Shown here: positions 15,847-25,847 of the stretch, piece after piece
How the letters are laid out: every line of letters starts with the position of its first letter
How positions within the stretch are numbered: the stretch's first letter is position 1
Origin: Promethearchaeota archaeon
GTDB taxonomy: Archaea; Asgardarchaeota; Lokiarchaeia; Sigyniarchaeales; SOKP01
Length of the DNA stretch: 64,000 nt
Assembly: GCA_016840165.1 (NCBI GenBank)
Contig: JAEOSU010000080.1
Location: forward strand, 150,036-214,035
Direction: 5' to 3'
Notes under the pieces: generated by a model
Told to the model about the DNA's origin: nothing
The model's input: only the letters and a program-made list of their open reading frames with translations
Database searches by the model: none
Made by a program: the position numbers and the translations under genes

Positions 15847-17487
15847 ATGATTTTTGAAGTAAATGATGTAGATGCAATGGGACGTATAGGAATAATCAAA
15901 GTCAATAATAAAGAAATGATTACTCCAAATTTATTTCCTGTTGTACATCCTATAAATAATTCTGTTCCAATAAGCGATTTAAAAAAAATGGGGGCAGATT
16001 GTCTTTTTACTAATTCATATATACTTTATCAAAATGAAAATATAAAAGAAAAAGTGCTTAAGAACGGAATTCATAAACATCTCAACTTCAATGGGATCAT
16101 TGCGACAGATAGCGGTGCATTTCAGCAGTATATGTACAATAATCATGGTTTTGAAATAAAGCCTGAAATTATTGAAAAGTTCCAAGAGGATATTGAATCT
16201 GATTTTCCCGTTATCTTAGATATTCCAGTGCAACCAGATGATGATTATAAGACTGCAAAAATTAAAGTCGAATTAACAATTAAGAGAGCTAAAGATAATA
16301 TTACAAGAAGAACAAGTCAAAAATCTCACTGGATTGCTCCTGTACATGGAGGAATTTATACTGACTTACTAAGGAAAAGTGCGGTTGAGATAAGTAAATT
16401 AGATTTTGCGATATTTGCGTTAGGTGGTCTGGTCAAGTTATTTTTAGATTATAGATTTAAGTTAGCAATTGAAATGCTCTTAAATGTTAAAGAAAACATT
16501 ATTCCAAATAAACCAATTCACATGTTTGGATTAGGTTTGCCGCAATTTTTCTCTCTTGCTGTTGCCTGTGGATGTGATCTTATGGATTCTGCTGCTTATA
16601 TCTTATTTGCTAAAGAAGAGAGATACTTTACACTTTCAACTGGTACAAAATCTTTAAATGATTTAGAAGAATTTCCATGCAATTGTCCAATATGTTCAAA
16701 ACATACACCACAGGAACTAAAAAATCTAAGTAAGGAATTAAGAATTAGAATGTTAGCAAAGCATAATCTTTATGTTTCATTTTCAGAACTAAATACAATT
16801 CGTCAATCTATTAGGGAAGGAAATTTATGGGAATTAGTTGAGCTAAGAGTACGAAATCATCCTAATTTAGTCAAAGCTTTGAAAGTAATAAGAGAGCATA
16901 AAACATTATTTGAGAGCCATGAAAAATTATATAAAAAACATGGAAGATTATATACTTCTAAAGAAAGTTTAGAGAGACCACTTATTTATAGATATCAAGA
17001 GAGAATTAAAAATAAATATAGGGTACCACAGGAGGCTAAATATCTTCTTATTTTACCTGAACTTGATGTAAAGGGGAAAAATTCACCTTCAATATTGAAC
17101 TGGTTAAATTGTTTAGATCAAAATGCAATGATTAATAGACGTGATGTTCACGTAGTTTTTAGTTCATTTATTTATGGAATTATTCCAATTGAGTTGACGG
17201 ATACGTTTCCAATGGGCCAATTTGAATCTATCGAATTTGAAAGTTCATTTTGTGAGAATTATATGGAAAAAGTCAAACAATTTTTCGAAAAACATGGTAA
17301 TCGATATCATAAATGTGCGATTTTGATTCCAGAATACTATATAGATCAATTTCATAATCAACAGAAGTTTTTAGAAAATAATGGTTTAAATTCACTGAAA
17401 TTACATCTTAAGTCTCAATATAAATCTAATTTCAAAGAGTTTAAAGATATTGATTCAATTATTAAATTTTTTACTGGTGATGACTAA
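15847..17487 (+). CDS. tgtA: Archaeosine tRNA-guanine transglycosylase
   Basis: The 546-residue product carries the TGT barrel: ATDSGAFQQ with Asp88, LDIPVQPDD with Asp125, a PVHGGIY loop, GLGLPQFF, and DLMDSAAY with Asp247, the likely nucleophile. The zinc site is CNCPIC (278-283) plus a later His. The C-terminal 170 residues, starting near LLILPELD, resemble the DUF5591-type domain of archaeal TGTs; a clear PUA domain is not seen. It exchanges G15 in the tRNA D loop for preQ0, the first step to archaeosine. DUF371 and Trm5 genes follow closely. Confidence 0.92.
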   Translation: MIFEVNDVDAMGRIGIIKVNNKEMITPNLFPVVHPINNSVPISDLKKMGADCLFTNSYILYQNENIKEKVLKNGIHKHLNFNGIIATDSGAFQQYMYNNHGFEIKPEIIEKFQEDIESDFPVILDIPVQPDDDYKTAKIKVELTIKRAKDNITRRTSQKSHWIAPVHGGIYTDLLRKSAVEISKLDFAIFALGGLVKLFLDYRFKLAIEMLLNVKENIIPNKPIHMFGLGLPQFFSLAVACGCDLMDSAAYILFAKEERYFTLSTGTKSLNDLEEFPCNCPICSKHTPQELKNLSKELRIRMLAKHNLYVSFSELNTIRQSIREGNLWELVELRVRNHPNLVKALKVIREHKTLFESHEKLYKKHGRLYTSKESLERPLIYRYQERIKNKYRVPQEAKYLLILPELDVKGKNSPSILNWLNCLDQNAMINRRDVHVVFSSFIYGIIPIELTDTFPMGQFESIEFESSFCENYMEKVKQFFEKHGNRYHKCAILIPEYYIDQFHNQQKFLENNGLNSLKLHLKSQYKSNFKEFKDIDSIIKFFTGDD

Positions 17488-17492
17488 ATTCT

Positions 17493-17915
17493 ATGATTTT
17501 AGAAGAAATATATGCTTATGGGCATGAAAATATTAGCTGCTCTCACTCTAGTACTATTGAACTAACAAAGGATTCATATGTTACGAAAAGAGGGACATGC
17601 ATTTTAGGGATTAAAGCTACAAAAGCCTGTAGTGATTTGAATGAAATTACAAAAGAAAAAATAAGACATGGAAAAAAGTTATCTATATTAATCAAAATCG
17701 ATGATAATTGTGAGGAATTTTATGGATTTGGGCATGCTAATTTAAAGTTGCTAAATAGAAAAGAAATGGTTTTTCGAAAGAGTAATTTTATATGCGATAG
17801 AACAGTTTTAATACGATGCTCTAAAGCTTCTAATGATTTAAATAAAGAGCTCATAAACAAAATAATGGACTCCAAAAAAAGATTCTTAATTATAATCTCA
17901 GATAATGACTCATAA
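17493..17915 (+). CDS. DUF371 family protein
   Basis: The 140-residue product matches archaeal DUF371: YAYGHENISCSHSSTIELT at the start, TKRGTCILGIKATKAC in the middle and GFGHANL later. The two GH.N motifs and the RG.CI.GI.A segment are typical. The molecular role is not known to me. It starts 5 bases after tgtA and overlaps the trm5-like gene by 11 bases, so translation is coupled to tRNA-modification genes, hinting at an RNA-related job. Confidence 0.85.
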   Translation: MILEEIYAYGHENISCSHSSTIELTKDSYVTKRGTCILGIKATKACSDLNEITKEKIRHGKKLSILIKIDDNCEEFYGFGHANLKLLNRKEMVFRKSNFICDRTVLIRCSKASNDLNKELINKIMDSKKRFLIIISDNDS

Positions 17916-19059
17916 AGCAGAAAATAATGAACAAGAAGGTTTATTTATAAGGCTAAATAAACATGACGTTCAATCTTTCATAGATTTAGTACAAAGACAA
18001 TTTAAATCTAAACCTACCATCGAATATAGATATAAATTTATTAAAGAAAGAGATTTTATACTAATTCCTTTAAATCGAAGTTCTATGGATGAGATACAGA
18101 ATTATATTGAAAGCAATAGGTCCTTGAAATATGAGATTGTTAGTAGAAAGGTTATTAAAAATCCAAAATTTAAATATAAGACTATAGAGGATCTTCTAAA
18201 AGAAGAAAGACCTGAATGGAATTATAAGTTAATTCCAAAATCTTATGATATTATTGGATCCATTGCAATAATCGAGTTTCCCAACTTAGATAACTTATCC
18301 CAGAAAGAAAAAAACCTCTTCAAAGAAGATGTAGCAAAAGCCGTAGTTAATGTAAATAAATCTGTTAAATCAGTCTACGAAAAAGTCAGCCAAGTAAAGG
18401 GTGAATATCGTTTAAGAAATCTTCAAATCTTATTTGGAAACGATGATCCTGAGACAGTTCATAAAGAAAATCATGCCATTTTTAAATTAAATGTAAAAAA
18501 GACTTATTTTACTCCCAGATTAGTAACTGAACGCAAAAGAATAGCTAATTCGAATATATGTAAAGGAGAATTAATTGTGGATATGTTTGCGGGAGTGGGA
18601 CCATTTTCAATCCAAATCGCAAAGAAAAGAGACGTACAAATTTATTCTTTTGATATAAATGTCGATGCCTATAAGTATCTAAAAGAAAATATCTTTTTAA
18701 ACAATGTAGAAAAAAAAATTTTTCCATATAATATTAATATTAAAACATTATTAGAATCTGAAAGCCAACTAAATATTTTATTGAGGGGGAAAATAAATAG
18801 AATTATCATGAATTTACCTGAAAAATCTTTAGAATTTCTCGATGTAGCTTGCTTTTTAATGAAAAAGAATGGTGGAATAATTCACAATTACCAATTTTGC
18901 AGTAAACCCAAACCAATTGAGCTAGGAATTAAAAAATTTTCTCATACTTTATCTAAATATCAATACCAAATCGAAAAGGTTATTCATGCAAATATAGTAA
19001 AATCTTATTCACCCCTTATGGATCTCATTTCTCTAGATGTAAAAATTATAGCAAAATAA
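17905..19059 (+). CDS. trm5: tRNA (guanine-N1)-methyltransferase, Trm5/TYW2 family
   Basis: The 384-residue product has a basic N-terminal domain, the Trm5 signature RNLQILFG...ENHAIFKLNVKKTYFTPRL, the SAM-binding motif VDMFAGVGPF (about 226-235), an FDIN segment after strand 2 and the catalytic-site motif NLP (about 303). Trm5 methylates N1 of G37 next to the anticodon; archaeal Trm5a enzymes can also act on wyosine precursors, and TYW2 transferases are related. The start ATG lies within the end of the DUF371 gene (11-base overlap). It closes the tRNA-modification cluster. Confidence 0.88.
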   Translation: MTHKAENNEQEGLFIRLNKHDVQSFIDLVQRQFKSKPTIEYRYKFIKERDFILIPLNRSSMDEIQNYIESNRSLKYEIVSRKVIKNPKFKYKTIEDLLKEERPEWNYKLIPKSYDIIGSIAIIEFPNLDNLSQKEKNLFKEDVAKAVVNVNKSVKSVYEKVSQVKGEYRLRNLQILFGNDDPETVHKENHAIFKLNVKKTYFTPRLVTERKRIANSNICKGELIVDMFAGVGPFSIQIAKKRDVQIYSFDINVDAYKYLKENIFLNNVEKKIFPYNINIKTLLESESQLNILLRGKINRIIMNLPEKSLEFLDVACFLMKKNGGIIHNYQFCSKPKPIELGIKKFSHTLSKYQYQIEKVIHANIVKSYSPLMDLISLDVKIIAK

Positions 19060-19126
19060 TCGCTCTTAGATTCCCTCTTATAAAGAGATAAGGAGCTTAT
19101 TAATAAAATATAATCTGATTTGGGAG

Positions 19127-19201
19127 TGGACTTGGCAGGATTCGAACCTGCGATCTTCGGATTAGAAGTCCGACGCCATATCCAGGCTTGGCTACAAGTC
19201 C
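19127..19201 (-). tRNA. tRNA-Arg (UCU)
   Basis: On the minus strand the gene reads GGACTTG...CAAGTCC A over 75 bases without an intron. The anticodon loop CTTCTAA gives UCU, with the stem TCGGA/TCCGA. The D arm has GCC.AGCCTGG..ATGGC and the T arm is GCAGG TTCGAAT CCTGC. CCA is not encoded. It is the only one of the three tRNA genes here that has no intron. Confidence 0.93.
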
Positions 19202-19380
19202 ATATTACGCTTAGTTATTTTTAAAAATTCAATTTTAGCTTTAAATTTTATTATTCTCTAACGAGCTATCTTGAATTAAGTGATTATTAATAAATAATTA
19301 ATAGATTTTTTTTAATAATTTGCTGCATGTTTACTTTTATAGGACATTATTTTAGATAGAGGTTTATATTCGATATTAAT

Positions 19381-20118
19381 ATGAAAATGCTGAAGACAAA
19401 GGTTTATATTCATAGAAAAATACCTTATGCTTTTAATTGGAATGAATATAACCATTCCCAAAAGTTCTCTCAATTATTTGGGAATCACCAAGAAATTAAA
19501 AGAATGAGCGCCTATTTGGAGAAAATTCACCATGGAGATATTCCAAATTATCTTTTTAATGAAGTAAATTCTCCAAGAGTTTCTCAATTTAAAGTAAAAG
19601 GGATTAGACATGCTTTCCTTAGTAGTTTTAGCAAAAAATTAATTCGACAAGGAGCTATTTCTTACTTAGATTCAAATTCTAAATTACCCTTATATGTCCA
19701 AAAAGTGTATAACACATACAGAAAGAATGGAATTACGAGGGTTCCTGGGCATGAACCAGTTCTCAAGAACATATTGATTAAAGATACGAATTCAATTGCT
19801 ATTGAAGTACCAATTTGGAAAAAATTTGGGGAGTATTTTATCACAGGTCATATCGATTTAATTCAAATTGTAAATGATACTGTTAAAGTTGTAGATTATA
19901 AGCCTGAGGGAAATTTTATTGTTTCTTTACCTCAGGTGGCTTCATATGGATTAATAATTAAATCAATACTTAATCTAAGTAAAATTACATGCGTCTCTTT
20001 CAATAAAAAAGAAGGTTGGGAATTCAATCCTGAGATATTGAACACGAAAGTCAGAGCTTTTTTGGAATTACATAGAATTAATGAAAGACCATGGGAAAAA
20101 TTCATAGAAAATTTATGA
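19381..20118 (+). CDS. PD-(D/E)XK nuclease-superfamily protein (RecB/Cas4-like)
   Basis: The 245-residue product contains the RecB-like core FITGHIDLIQ (Asp159) followed by VKVVDYKPEG (Asp172-x-Lys174), then QVASYGLI, the Gln-x3-Tyr motif of the RecB/Cas4 group. A GHEPVL segment near 123-128 may supply the upstream His/Glu. No Cas4-type iron-sulfur cysteines are seen and no cas genes are nearby. It probably cuts or trims DNA ends in repair. It stands alone downstream of tRNA-Arg. Confidence 0.75.
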   Translation: MKMLKTKVYIHRKIPYAFNWNEYNHSQKFSQLFGNHQEIKRMSAYLEKIHHGDIPNYLFNEVNSPRVSQFKVKGIRHAFLSSFSKKLIRQGAISYLDSNSKLPLYVQKVYNTYRKNGITRVPGHEPVLKNILIKDTNSIAIEVPIWKKFGEYFITGHIDLIQIVNDTVKVVDYKPEGNFIVSLPQVASYGLIIKSILNLSKITCVSFNKKEGWEFNPEILNTKVRAFLELHRINERPWEKFIENL

Positions 20119-20125
20119 AAAATAC

Positions 20126-20386
20126 CTATTTTACTCTTTTTTTTTGTTCTTTGGAGTCTTCTTCTTTCTCTGTAAAATATTTTCTTACTAAAAAATAGCT
20201 CGCAATAAGTGATATAAGCTCAACAACAAAACTAAGGAACGCAATGATCGTTCCATTCTGGTCTAAATAATTTAAGAGAATAGCAACTCCGAGTCCAGAA
20301 GAAACTAGTAGAAATAGTAAAAAACCTTTAGCAATTTGGGGTATAGAATCTTTAATATAATTCAATTCTTTCTTTATCCAAGACAT
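20126..20386 (-). CDS. Small two-helix membrane protein
   Basis: The 86-residue product has two predicted transmembrane segments (about 20-40, GFLLFLLVSSGLGVAILL; and 47-67, IIAFLSFVVELISLIASYFL), a basic N-terminus with Trp3 and a charged C-terminal tail (KEEDSKEQKKR). The topology is probably hairpin-like with both ends in the cytoplasm. No family is recognised. It lies after the giant helical pair on the same strand, 88 bases downstream. Confidence 0.55.
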   Translation of the reverse strand: MSWIKKELNYIKDSIPQIAKGFLLFLLVSSGLGVAILLNYLDQNGTIIAFLSFVVELISLIASYFLVRKYFTEKEEDSKEQKKRVK

Positions 20387-20473
20387 ACATAAATACCTAC
20401 TCTAGCTATAGAAGAGAATAATCTATTTAATTAAAAATATGATGATTTTAATATTTTTGTTTAAAATCTCTCC

Positions 20474-22861
20474 TTATTTATTTTTAAATTTATAATATAA
20501 GGCATTATCTAAAATTTTACCAATTTTTGTTGCTATTATTTTGGATATCAAATATCGTTCACCATCAAGCATTTGAGCAATATCATTAGAAGTAGGTATG
20601 TGATCCAGTCTTTTTCCTAAAACCTCATTAAGGATTGATTGAATATCCAGATCAATTTTGCTAGATTCTAATAAGAGTTCATCTGGTATAAATTGCTTGA
20701 GTTTTTCTATAGTAAAGCGATAATAATCAACGAATCCATTAAGATAGTCATTATTTTTTTCACTATGTAGTTTAATGTTGTCTGCACAAGTTTTTGTATC
20801 TTTTTCTTGCCAGTAAAACCGATTAGGATTAATTCCTTTGCGAGTGATTCCCATTAAAGCGGAAGTGATTCTCCTTTCAATCCAATTTAAAGTACTTTCT
20901 TGTTGAATCTCAATTATTTCATTTCTTTTTAGTTCTTTCTTCTTTTGCTCTTCTTTAATTACTTGTTTTACAGAAGATCTTCTTGACTCTTCAAATATTT
21001 CTAATCTTTTTATAAGATCGAATGCAATACAGTATGAGATGGGAGATATCAAATCTGCTTTTAAAGTTAAAGGTTTTATACCATCATATATGAAACTAGG
21101 ATTATTTCTTAATTCGTTTATACAATTTTTTAAAGATCCAGATATAAATCTTGACATAATAAATCCATTGACTAAAAATATTTGATTTTTGGCATTAAAG
21201 ACCGTAACTAATTCCTTTTGTCTCTTCATAATACGTTTAATAATTAGCTCTTCTAACTTTACATTTACCCAATCTTCATTCTCTAGAGTGCCCTCCATTT
21301 TTTTAATGGCTTCATTGATAAGACTCTTATCATTTGTAATTTTGTGGTATAATTCAATAATTCTGCTAAGTTGCCTAAAGATTTTTGAGAAATTATAAAA
21401 ATAGATATCTTTTACAATGTTATCAATGATTTCATCAAAATTTAAAATAAATATGATTTGAGAGTAGTTGTTTAAATTTAGTTCATGAAAAAAAATCTTA
21501 TCAATAATTTGTTTTTTTCGTGCAAACTCTCTTATATCATTTATAGAGCACCCTATTTTCTCCTCTAGAATCATCCATAATTTTGCTAACTGTGGCTCAT
21601 CCCTATATATTAACTTATTTAGTCCATATTCCAAGAAATTTTTATTATTTTCGATAAAATTTTTTATCTCAGGAATTTGTATATTACACAGTACTTGCTT
21701 TGCTGAGTATAATAAGTCTTTATTCTTATCATTTAAGTATAAAAGATCCTGTTTTTTAATATTATAACGAAGCATTTTTTTCTTTACATCTTCAACTAAA
21801 GTCTCATCAACATTAAAAGTTTGTAAGATGTCATGAATGCCCCTTTTGTTCATATTAAAAATGATTTCATCAAAACTAGATTCACTTATGCATTCCAAAT
21901 AATACAAAAAATCATTAGGATGCGTTTTTAATTGTTTGATTAACTCCTTTCTAATTAATAGCTTAATTTCTTGCTCAAATAAATCAAATTCAATTTTTTC
22001 ATGCATCTTATTTCGGATATACTCAATAATATCATGTTTGAGTTTATTAGCTTCTTGAAAAACGATTAAACCCTCAACAGAAATTGGAAATTTGTTGAAT
22101 TCATAATTATAGACCCTCTTTTTTATCATTCTTACTGGCATTGCTTCAATTTGAAGTTCCTTATACGAGTTAAATTCAAATTCTTGTTGAACTTTTTGAA
22201 TAAGTCGGTTCAATGTTGATATTTCTAAAAATAAGTCTTCCTTTTCTTCTATTTCTAACTTTTTTTCTAAACTAACGGATATTGCTTTAAATGCTGAACT
22301 TTCTTCCAATATCTCTTCTCTCAGATTATTATTATATCCCATTAGATCTCCAACAAAATCATAAAAGTAAAAGGGAGGATTGTTTGAAATAATATGAATC
22401 ATTTTTTCTTCGATATTATTTTCAATTTCTCTTAACTTTTTTGATTGCTCATCCTCTTGAAGTTTAGCAATTCTTTCTTCTATTAATAAAGCTATAAATA
22501 AATTTTCTATGTTAATCAATTGAAATAACATATCAATTTCTTGTTGGAAAGAATCTTTTAATAGCATTTCAATCTCTTCCATTAAAATCCTTTTTTCCTT
22601 CAATTCTAACTCTCTAGCAGCCTCATAAGAAAATTTATTCTTTTCATAAACATCAGAAACCTTGATACCTATATTATGGTAAAGATGAACTGCTGCAGTT
22701 GCGATAAGTAGCTTATCTAAAGTATTAGTGTTATCTACAAGTTCAAAAACCTTCTGTTTGTCTTTTTCTCGGTTCAAATGAGAGATTATAGCATTCGTTG
22801 TTTTAAAGTATCTTTTAGCGCTTTCAATTGCCGTTTTCTTACGTTTAATTCCACTTATCAT
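20474..22861 (-). CDS. Giant all-helical protein of unknown family (second of coupled pair)
   Basis: The product, 795 residues from ATG at 22861, is not recognised. It is almost entirely helical and charged, with coiled-coil-like heptads around 90-160 (EEIEMLL, EERIAKLQEDEQS) and near 650-675 (KEEQKKKELKRNEII). No P-loop, cysteine cluster, signal or membrane segment is seen. Its ATG overlaps the TGA stop of the preceding gene as ATGA, giving strict translational coupling and implying a fixed stoichiometric partnership. A GTG at 22876 is an alternative start. The composition recalls scaffold or tether proteins, but only in a general way. Confidence 0.75.
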   Translation of the reverse strand: MISGIKRKKTAIESAKRYFKTTNAIISHLNREKDKQKVFELVDNTNTLDKLLIATAAVHLYHNIGIKVSDVYEKNKFSYEAARELELKEKRILMEEIEMLLKDSFQQEIDMLFQLINIENLFIALLIEERIAKLQEDEQSKKLREIENNIEEKMIHIISNNPPFYFYDFVGDLMGYNNNLREEILEESSAFKAISVSLEKKLEIEEKEDLFLEISTLNRLIQKVQQEFEFNSYKELQIEAMPVRMIKKRVYNYEFNKFPISVEGLIVFQEANKLKHDIIEYIRNKMHEKIEFDLFEQEIKLLIRKELIKQLKTHPNDFLYYLECISESSFDEIIFNMNKRGIHDILQTFNVDETLVEDVKKKMLRYNIKKQDLLYLNDKNKDLLYSAKQVLCNIQIPEIKNFIENNKNFLEYGLNKLIYRDEPQLAKLWMILEEKIGCSINDIREFARKKQIIDKIFFHELNLNNYSQIIFILNFDEIIDNIVKDIYFYNFSKIFRQLSRIIELYHKITNDKSLINEAIKKMEGTLENEDWVNVKLEELIIKRIMKRQKELVTVFNAKNQIFLVNGFIMSRFISGSLKNCINELRNNPSFIYDGIKPLTLKADLISPISYCIAFDLIKRLEIFEESRRSSVKQVIKEEQKKKELKRNEIIEIQQESTLNWIERRITSALMGITRKGINPNRFYWQEKDTKTCADNIKLHSEKNNDYLNGFVDYYRFTIEKLKQFIPDELLLESSKIDLDIQSILNEVLGKRLDHIPTSNDIAQMLDGERYLISKIIATKIGKILDNALYYKFKNK

Positions 22862-25167
22862 ACTTCTTTTAACCACTCTCTATAAACTTCTTTAAAATTA
22901 TCTAATATTTCAATGTTCACTTTATTATGCCAATATTTGAAATTTAAAACATGAAATAGATCAGCAATGAATAAGTCATTCTCATCATTAGTAAGGTTAT
23001 GTTGCAATATGAGTGTTTTAGGGCGAGGAATTAATGAAGAGAAAAACTTTAGACTTTTTTCATCAATATAAGTGAGGAATGAAACCTCATCATCAATATG
23101 AAAAAAATCTAGTGGCGTTATTGAATCATTCTCTATTACAATTAAATTTAGTTGTTGTATAATTTTATCACGCATATATTTAGGAAATTCCGTTCTGATA
23201 CTAATACAATATTTATATAATTCATAAAATTCTAAAAGTAGGGTCTTTTCTTCGGAATCTGGTACTTTCCCGATATAATCATCTAAGAATAATATAAAGT
23301 TCTCAATTTTTTGTTCTTTCTTCTCTCTTGATTCAAAATAATTAATAAAATCGATATAGATATCTTTTAATGACCAAACTTTTTGTTCTTCTATTTTAAA
23401 AAACTTTTTTGCATAATCTCTAACCCAACTTAAAATATAGTCTTTCCATACTAAAGTTATACCCCCTATTCTCCTTTGCAAAAACCTATGAAACTTATTG
23501 GCAAAAGTAACTGGATCAGCTAATTCTTTTTCATTCTCTTCTTTTAAAAATCGATTTATAGTCGAATATCTTAGAATATAATTTAATAAGTATTTCAATT
23601 CAAAAGAAAATTTTTCAAATTTATCCAAATGAGGTTTAATCTTACTGGAGTTTGACTCCATCTGAATTTCAACAAATGAAACTAACTCTCCAATATTTAA
23701 TTCAATTTTCTCAAAAAATAATTTTAAATTCTCACCAATTATATTCTTAAATACCCTTATTATATTATCCTCATTATATTGTTGAGTTTTTGAAACTTGT
23801 TCTGATTTTATTTCTATTTTATTTAAAAAATATGATTCAAATTTGTCTAGAATTGTATTTCCAAGAACTTTTGCTGGTTTCTTTTCTGTGGCTAAACTTT
23901 CTCTCACCCTATAAATTAAATTTTGAGCTATCAAATATAACTTTCTATAAGAGAGAAATGCTGGTAATTCTTTTTTAATTAAGTTGAGGTTCGAGTTAAA
24001 AAGTTCAGAAAAATAATTAATAGCGGATTGCAACTCAATTGCTATTAATGTTTCCTTTTTTTGGATTTTATTTGATATAGAAAATAATGCCAAATCAATA
24101 TACTCTCCAAAGTTCTCTCCTTGTTTGGTATCAAAACCACTTGTAATTGAAGATTTATACTTTTGTAAAATCTCATTAAGGTTTCCTCGCTCGCCTGAAC
24201 TTAAAAATGAATGAGATTCTTTTAGAAAAGAATTAAGTTCAATTTCTATCTCATTTAAGTAAATATCAACTTTTTTAATCAAATCGTTTCCATTTTGTAT
24301 ATCATTTTTTTGGTTTAGTTTCTTTTCAAGTGATTTTATAATAAATTTCGCAATTCTTTCTTGAGATTCATCAACTGTTCCTGTATTTGCCAGCATTAAT
24401 AAATTAGAACCTAATTTTAAAGTGTTATCTATGATAAAGTTTATACTCGGTTCGGAAAGAGTAAATTTTAAATGCTCATTTGCAATATGTTCCTCGTATG
24501 GTGTTTCTATTTTTTTAAATACCGGATTTTTAAATATTATCTCTTTTGGTTTTTTATTCCAAAAGATATCTACCTCATTAATGAGAGATGCATAAGCTGT
24601 TAGCATTTCCTTTTCAGTTGGTAAAGATTTACTTATTCCAACAAGTTTTTTATTCCACTTATCCTCAATTAAATCTCCAAAAAGTTTCTTAATGAACCTG
24701 TTTATGAATTTGTTTAAAACCTGTGATTTTTGATCTAGATTTAATTCAGGGCGTTCGGTAAATTCTTCAATTTCATAAAATAACTCATTAATTTTATCAA
24801 CAGAATTTTTTGATTTATGGATATCAATATGCCCCGTATCTGGCTTTAAAGTAATAAGTAGACTTTCACAATCTTTATACTTACCTGGTATCATTAACAT
24901 TGATTTTGGATAAATTTTAGTTCTTGAACTCTGATCCCCTACATTAAACAATTCATATTCAATACTAAATACCTCAGACCCTGTATAATCCCTCAATATA
25001 GCATTGTACATTCTAAGAAACTGAATTACTTTTTGGGTCAACTGATTTACTTTCGCACGGGTTAATTTTCCAGGACCTATAATATCTCCAACAATTATTT
25101 CCTTTGGTGAGGAATAGCCAAATATCAATGAAAATTGATAATTAATCAGTTCTCTGGTTGTTATCAT
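22858..25167 (-). CDS. Giant protein with N-terminal alpha/beta part and long helical body (first of coupled pair)
   Basis: The product, about 769 residues from ATG at 25167 (a TTG start at 25197 is possible), is not recognised. The first 120 residues mix strands and helices (EIIVGDIIGPGKLTRAKV, SLLITLKPDTGHIDIHKS); the rest is a long run of amphipathic helices with aromatic and charged residues, as in helical-repeat scaffolds. The last 80 residues are again mixed (RPKTLILQHNL..DENDLF). No nucleotide-binding motif or membrane segment was found. Its stop overlaps the start of the next gene. A roadblock gene starts divergently 275 bases away. Confidence 0.75.
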   Translation of the reverse strand: MITTRELINYQFSLIFGYSSPKEIIVGDIIGPGKLTRAKVNQLTQKVIQFLRMYNAILRDYTGSEVFSIEYELFNVGDQSSRTKIYPKSMLMIPGKYKDCESLLITLKPDTGHIDIHKSKNSVDKINELFYEIEEFTERPELNLDQKSQVLNKFINRFIKKLFGDLIEDKWNKKLVGISKSLPTEKEMLTAYASLINEVDIFWNKKPKEIIFKNPVFKKIETPYEEHIANEHLKFTLSEPSINFIIDNTLKLGSNLLMLANTGTVDESQERIAKFIIKSLEKKLNQKNDIQNGNDLIKKVDIYLNEIEIELNSFLKESHSFLSSGERGNLNEILQKYKSSITSGFDTKQGENFGEYIDLALFSISNKIQKKETLIAIELQSAINYFSELFNSNLNLIKKELPAFLSYRKLYLIAQNLIYRVRESLATEKKPAKVLGNTILDKFESYFLNKIEIKSEQVSKTQQYNEDNIIRVFKNIIGENLKLFFEKIELNIGELVSFVEIQMESNSSKIKPHLDKFEKFSFELKYLLNYILRYSTINRFLKEENEKELADPVTFANKFHRFLQRRIGGITLVWKDYILSWVRDYAKKFFKIEEQKVWSLKDIYIDFINYFESREKKEQKIENFILFLDDYIGKVPDSEEKTLLLEFYELYKYCISIRTEFPKYMRDKIIQQLNLIVIENDSITPLDFFHIDDEVSFLTYIDEKSLKFFSSLIPRPKTLILQHNLTNDENDLFIADLFHVLNFKYWHNKVNIEILDNFKEVYREWLKEV

Positions 25168-25442
25168 AATTTCAAACAATCTCAAATAAAAGGTCAAAAA
25201 TTTTTTTTTTAGACCTTTCTAAAATTAAATAACTTATAGTAGAAGTAGTATTAAAATTTATTTTGGATAAAAATTCTAAACTTTTTTCTCCTAATGGTGC
25301 TGTCATTATTTAATAACATTTTCTGGAATTATTTCTATGTATTGAATTAGAATTTCAAAATAAATAAATAATAAGATTTTATTTAATTCTATATTAGAGA
25401 AATAATTTTAATTAATAACTAAGGAAGAAGGTTTTTTAAAAA

Positions 25443-25847
25443 TTGCAATTTGGTTCAGATCTCGGGATTCGTGATGATGATATTGAAAAAATTAGCCCTC
25501 AAGTTACATTTATTACTTCAAATGCAGATATTGAAGCAATAGCGTTAGTATCCCAAGAGGGATACCAAATAGCATTTTCAGCGCTTCCTCAATATCAAGT
25601 TGATGGTGATCAATTTTGTGGTTTAGCAAGCGCATTATTAATGACGGGAAGCTCAACAATTCAAACGTTATTTCAAGAAGATTTGAGCGAAATAATTGTA
25701 AGGGCAGAAAATGGATATATAGTCATTAGCAACGCGGGAAGATTAGTGATTGTCTGTGCTGGAACAATTATTGACACCTTAATGAAAACAGTTAAAGTAA
25801 TGAGGATAGCATCTAAGAATTTAAGTAAAATATTTGAAAATAGATAA
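25443..25847 (+). CDS. Roadblock/LC7 domain protein
   Basis: The 134-residue product has one roadblock fold: a first helix, strand IEAIALVSQEGYQIAFS (about 31-47), a helix DQFCGLASALLMTGSSTIQTLF, strand EIIVRAENGYIVISNAG, strand LVIVCAG and a final helix. Roadblock proteins act as scaffolds or GTPase-activating partners of Rag, Rab and MglA-type GTPases. No GTPase gene is next to it; the nearest in the window are at 59444 and 60602. Start is TTG after an AAGAAGG ribosome-binding site. Confidence 0.85.
   Translation: MQFGSDLGIRDDDIEKISPQVTFITSNADIEAIALVSQEGYQIAFSALPQYQVDGDQFCGLASALLMTGSSTIQTLFQEDLSEIIVRAENGYIVISNAGRLVIVCAGTIIDTLMKTVKVMRIASKNLSKIFENR

Noticed and set aside
19075..19087. CTCTTATAAAGAG hairpin after the Trm5 gene
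   Set aside because: The stem is five pairs with a 3-base loop and no T-run; it may aid termination but is too weak to list as a feature.
19381..20118. Cas4 identity for the RecB-like nuclease
   Set aside because: The iron-sulfur cysteines of Cas4 are missing and there are no cas genes or repeats nearby.
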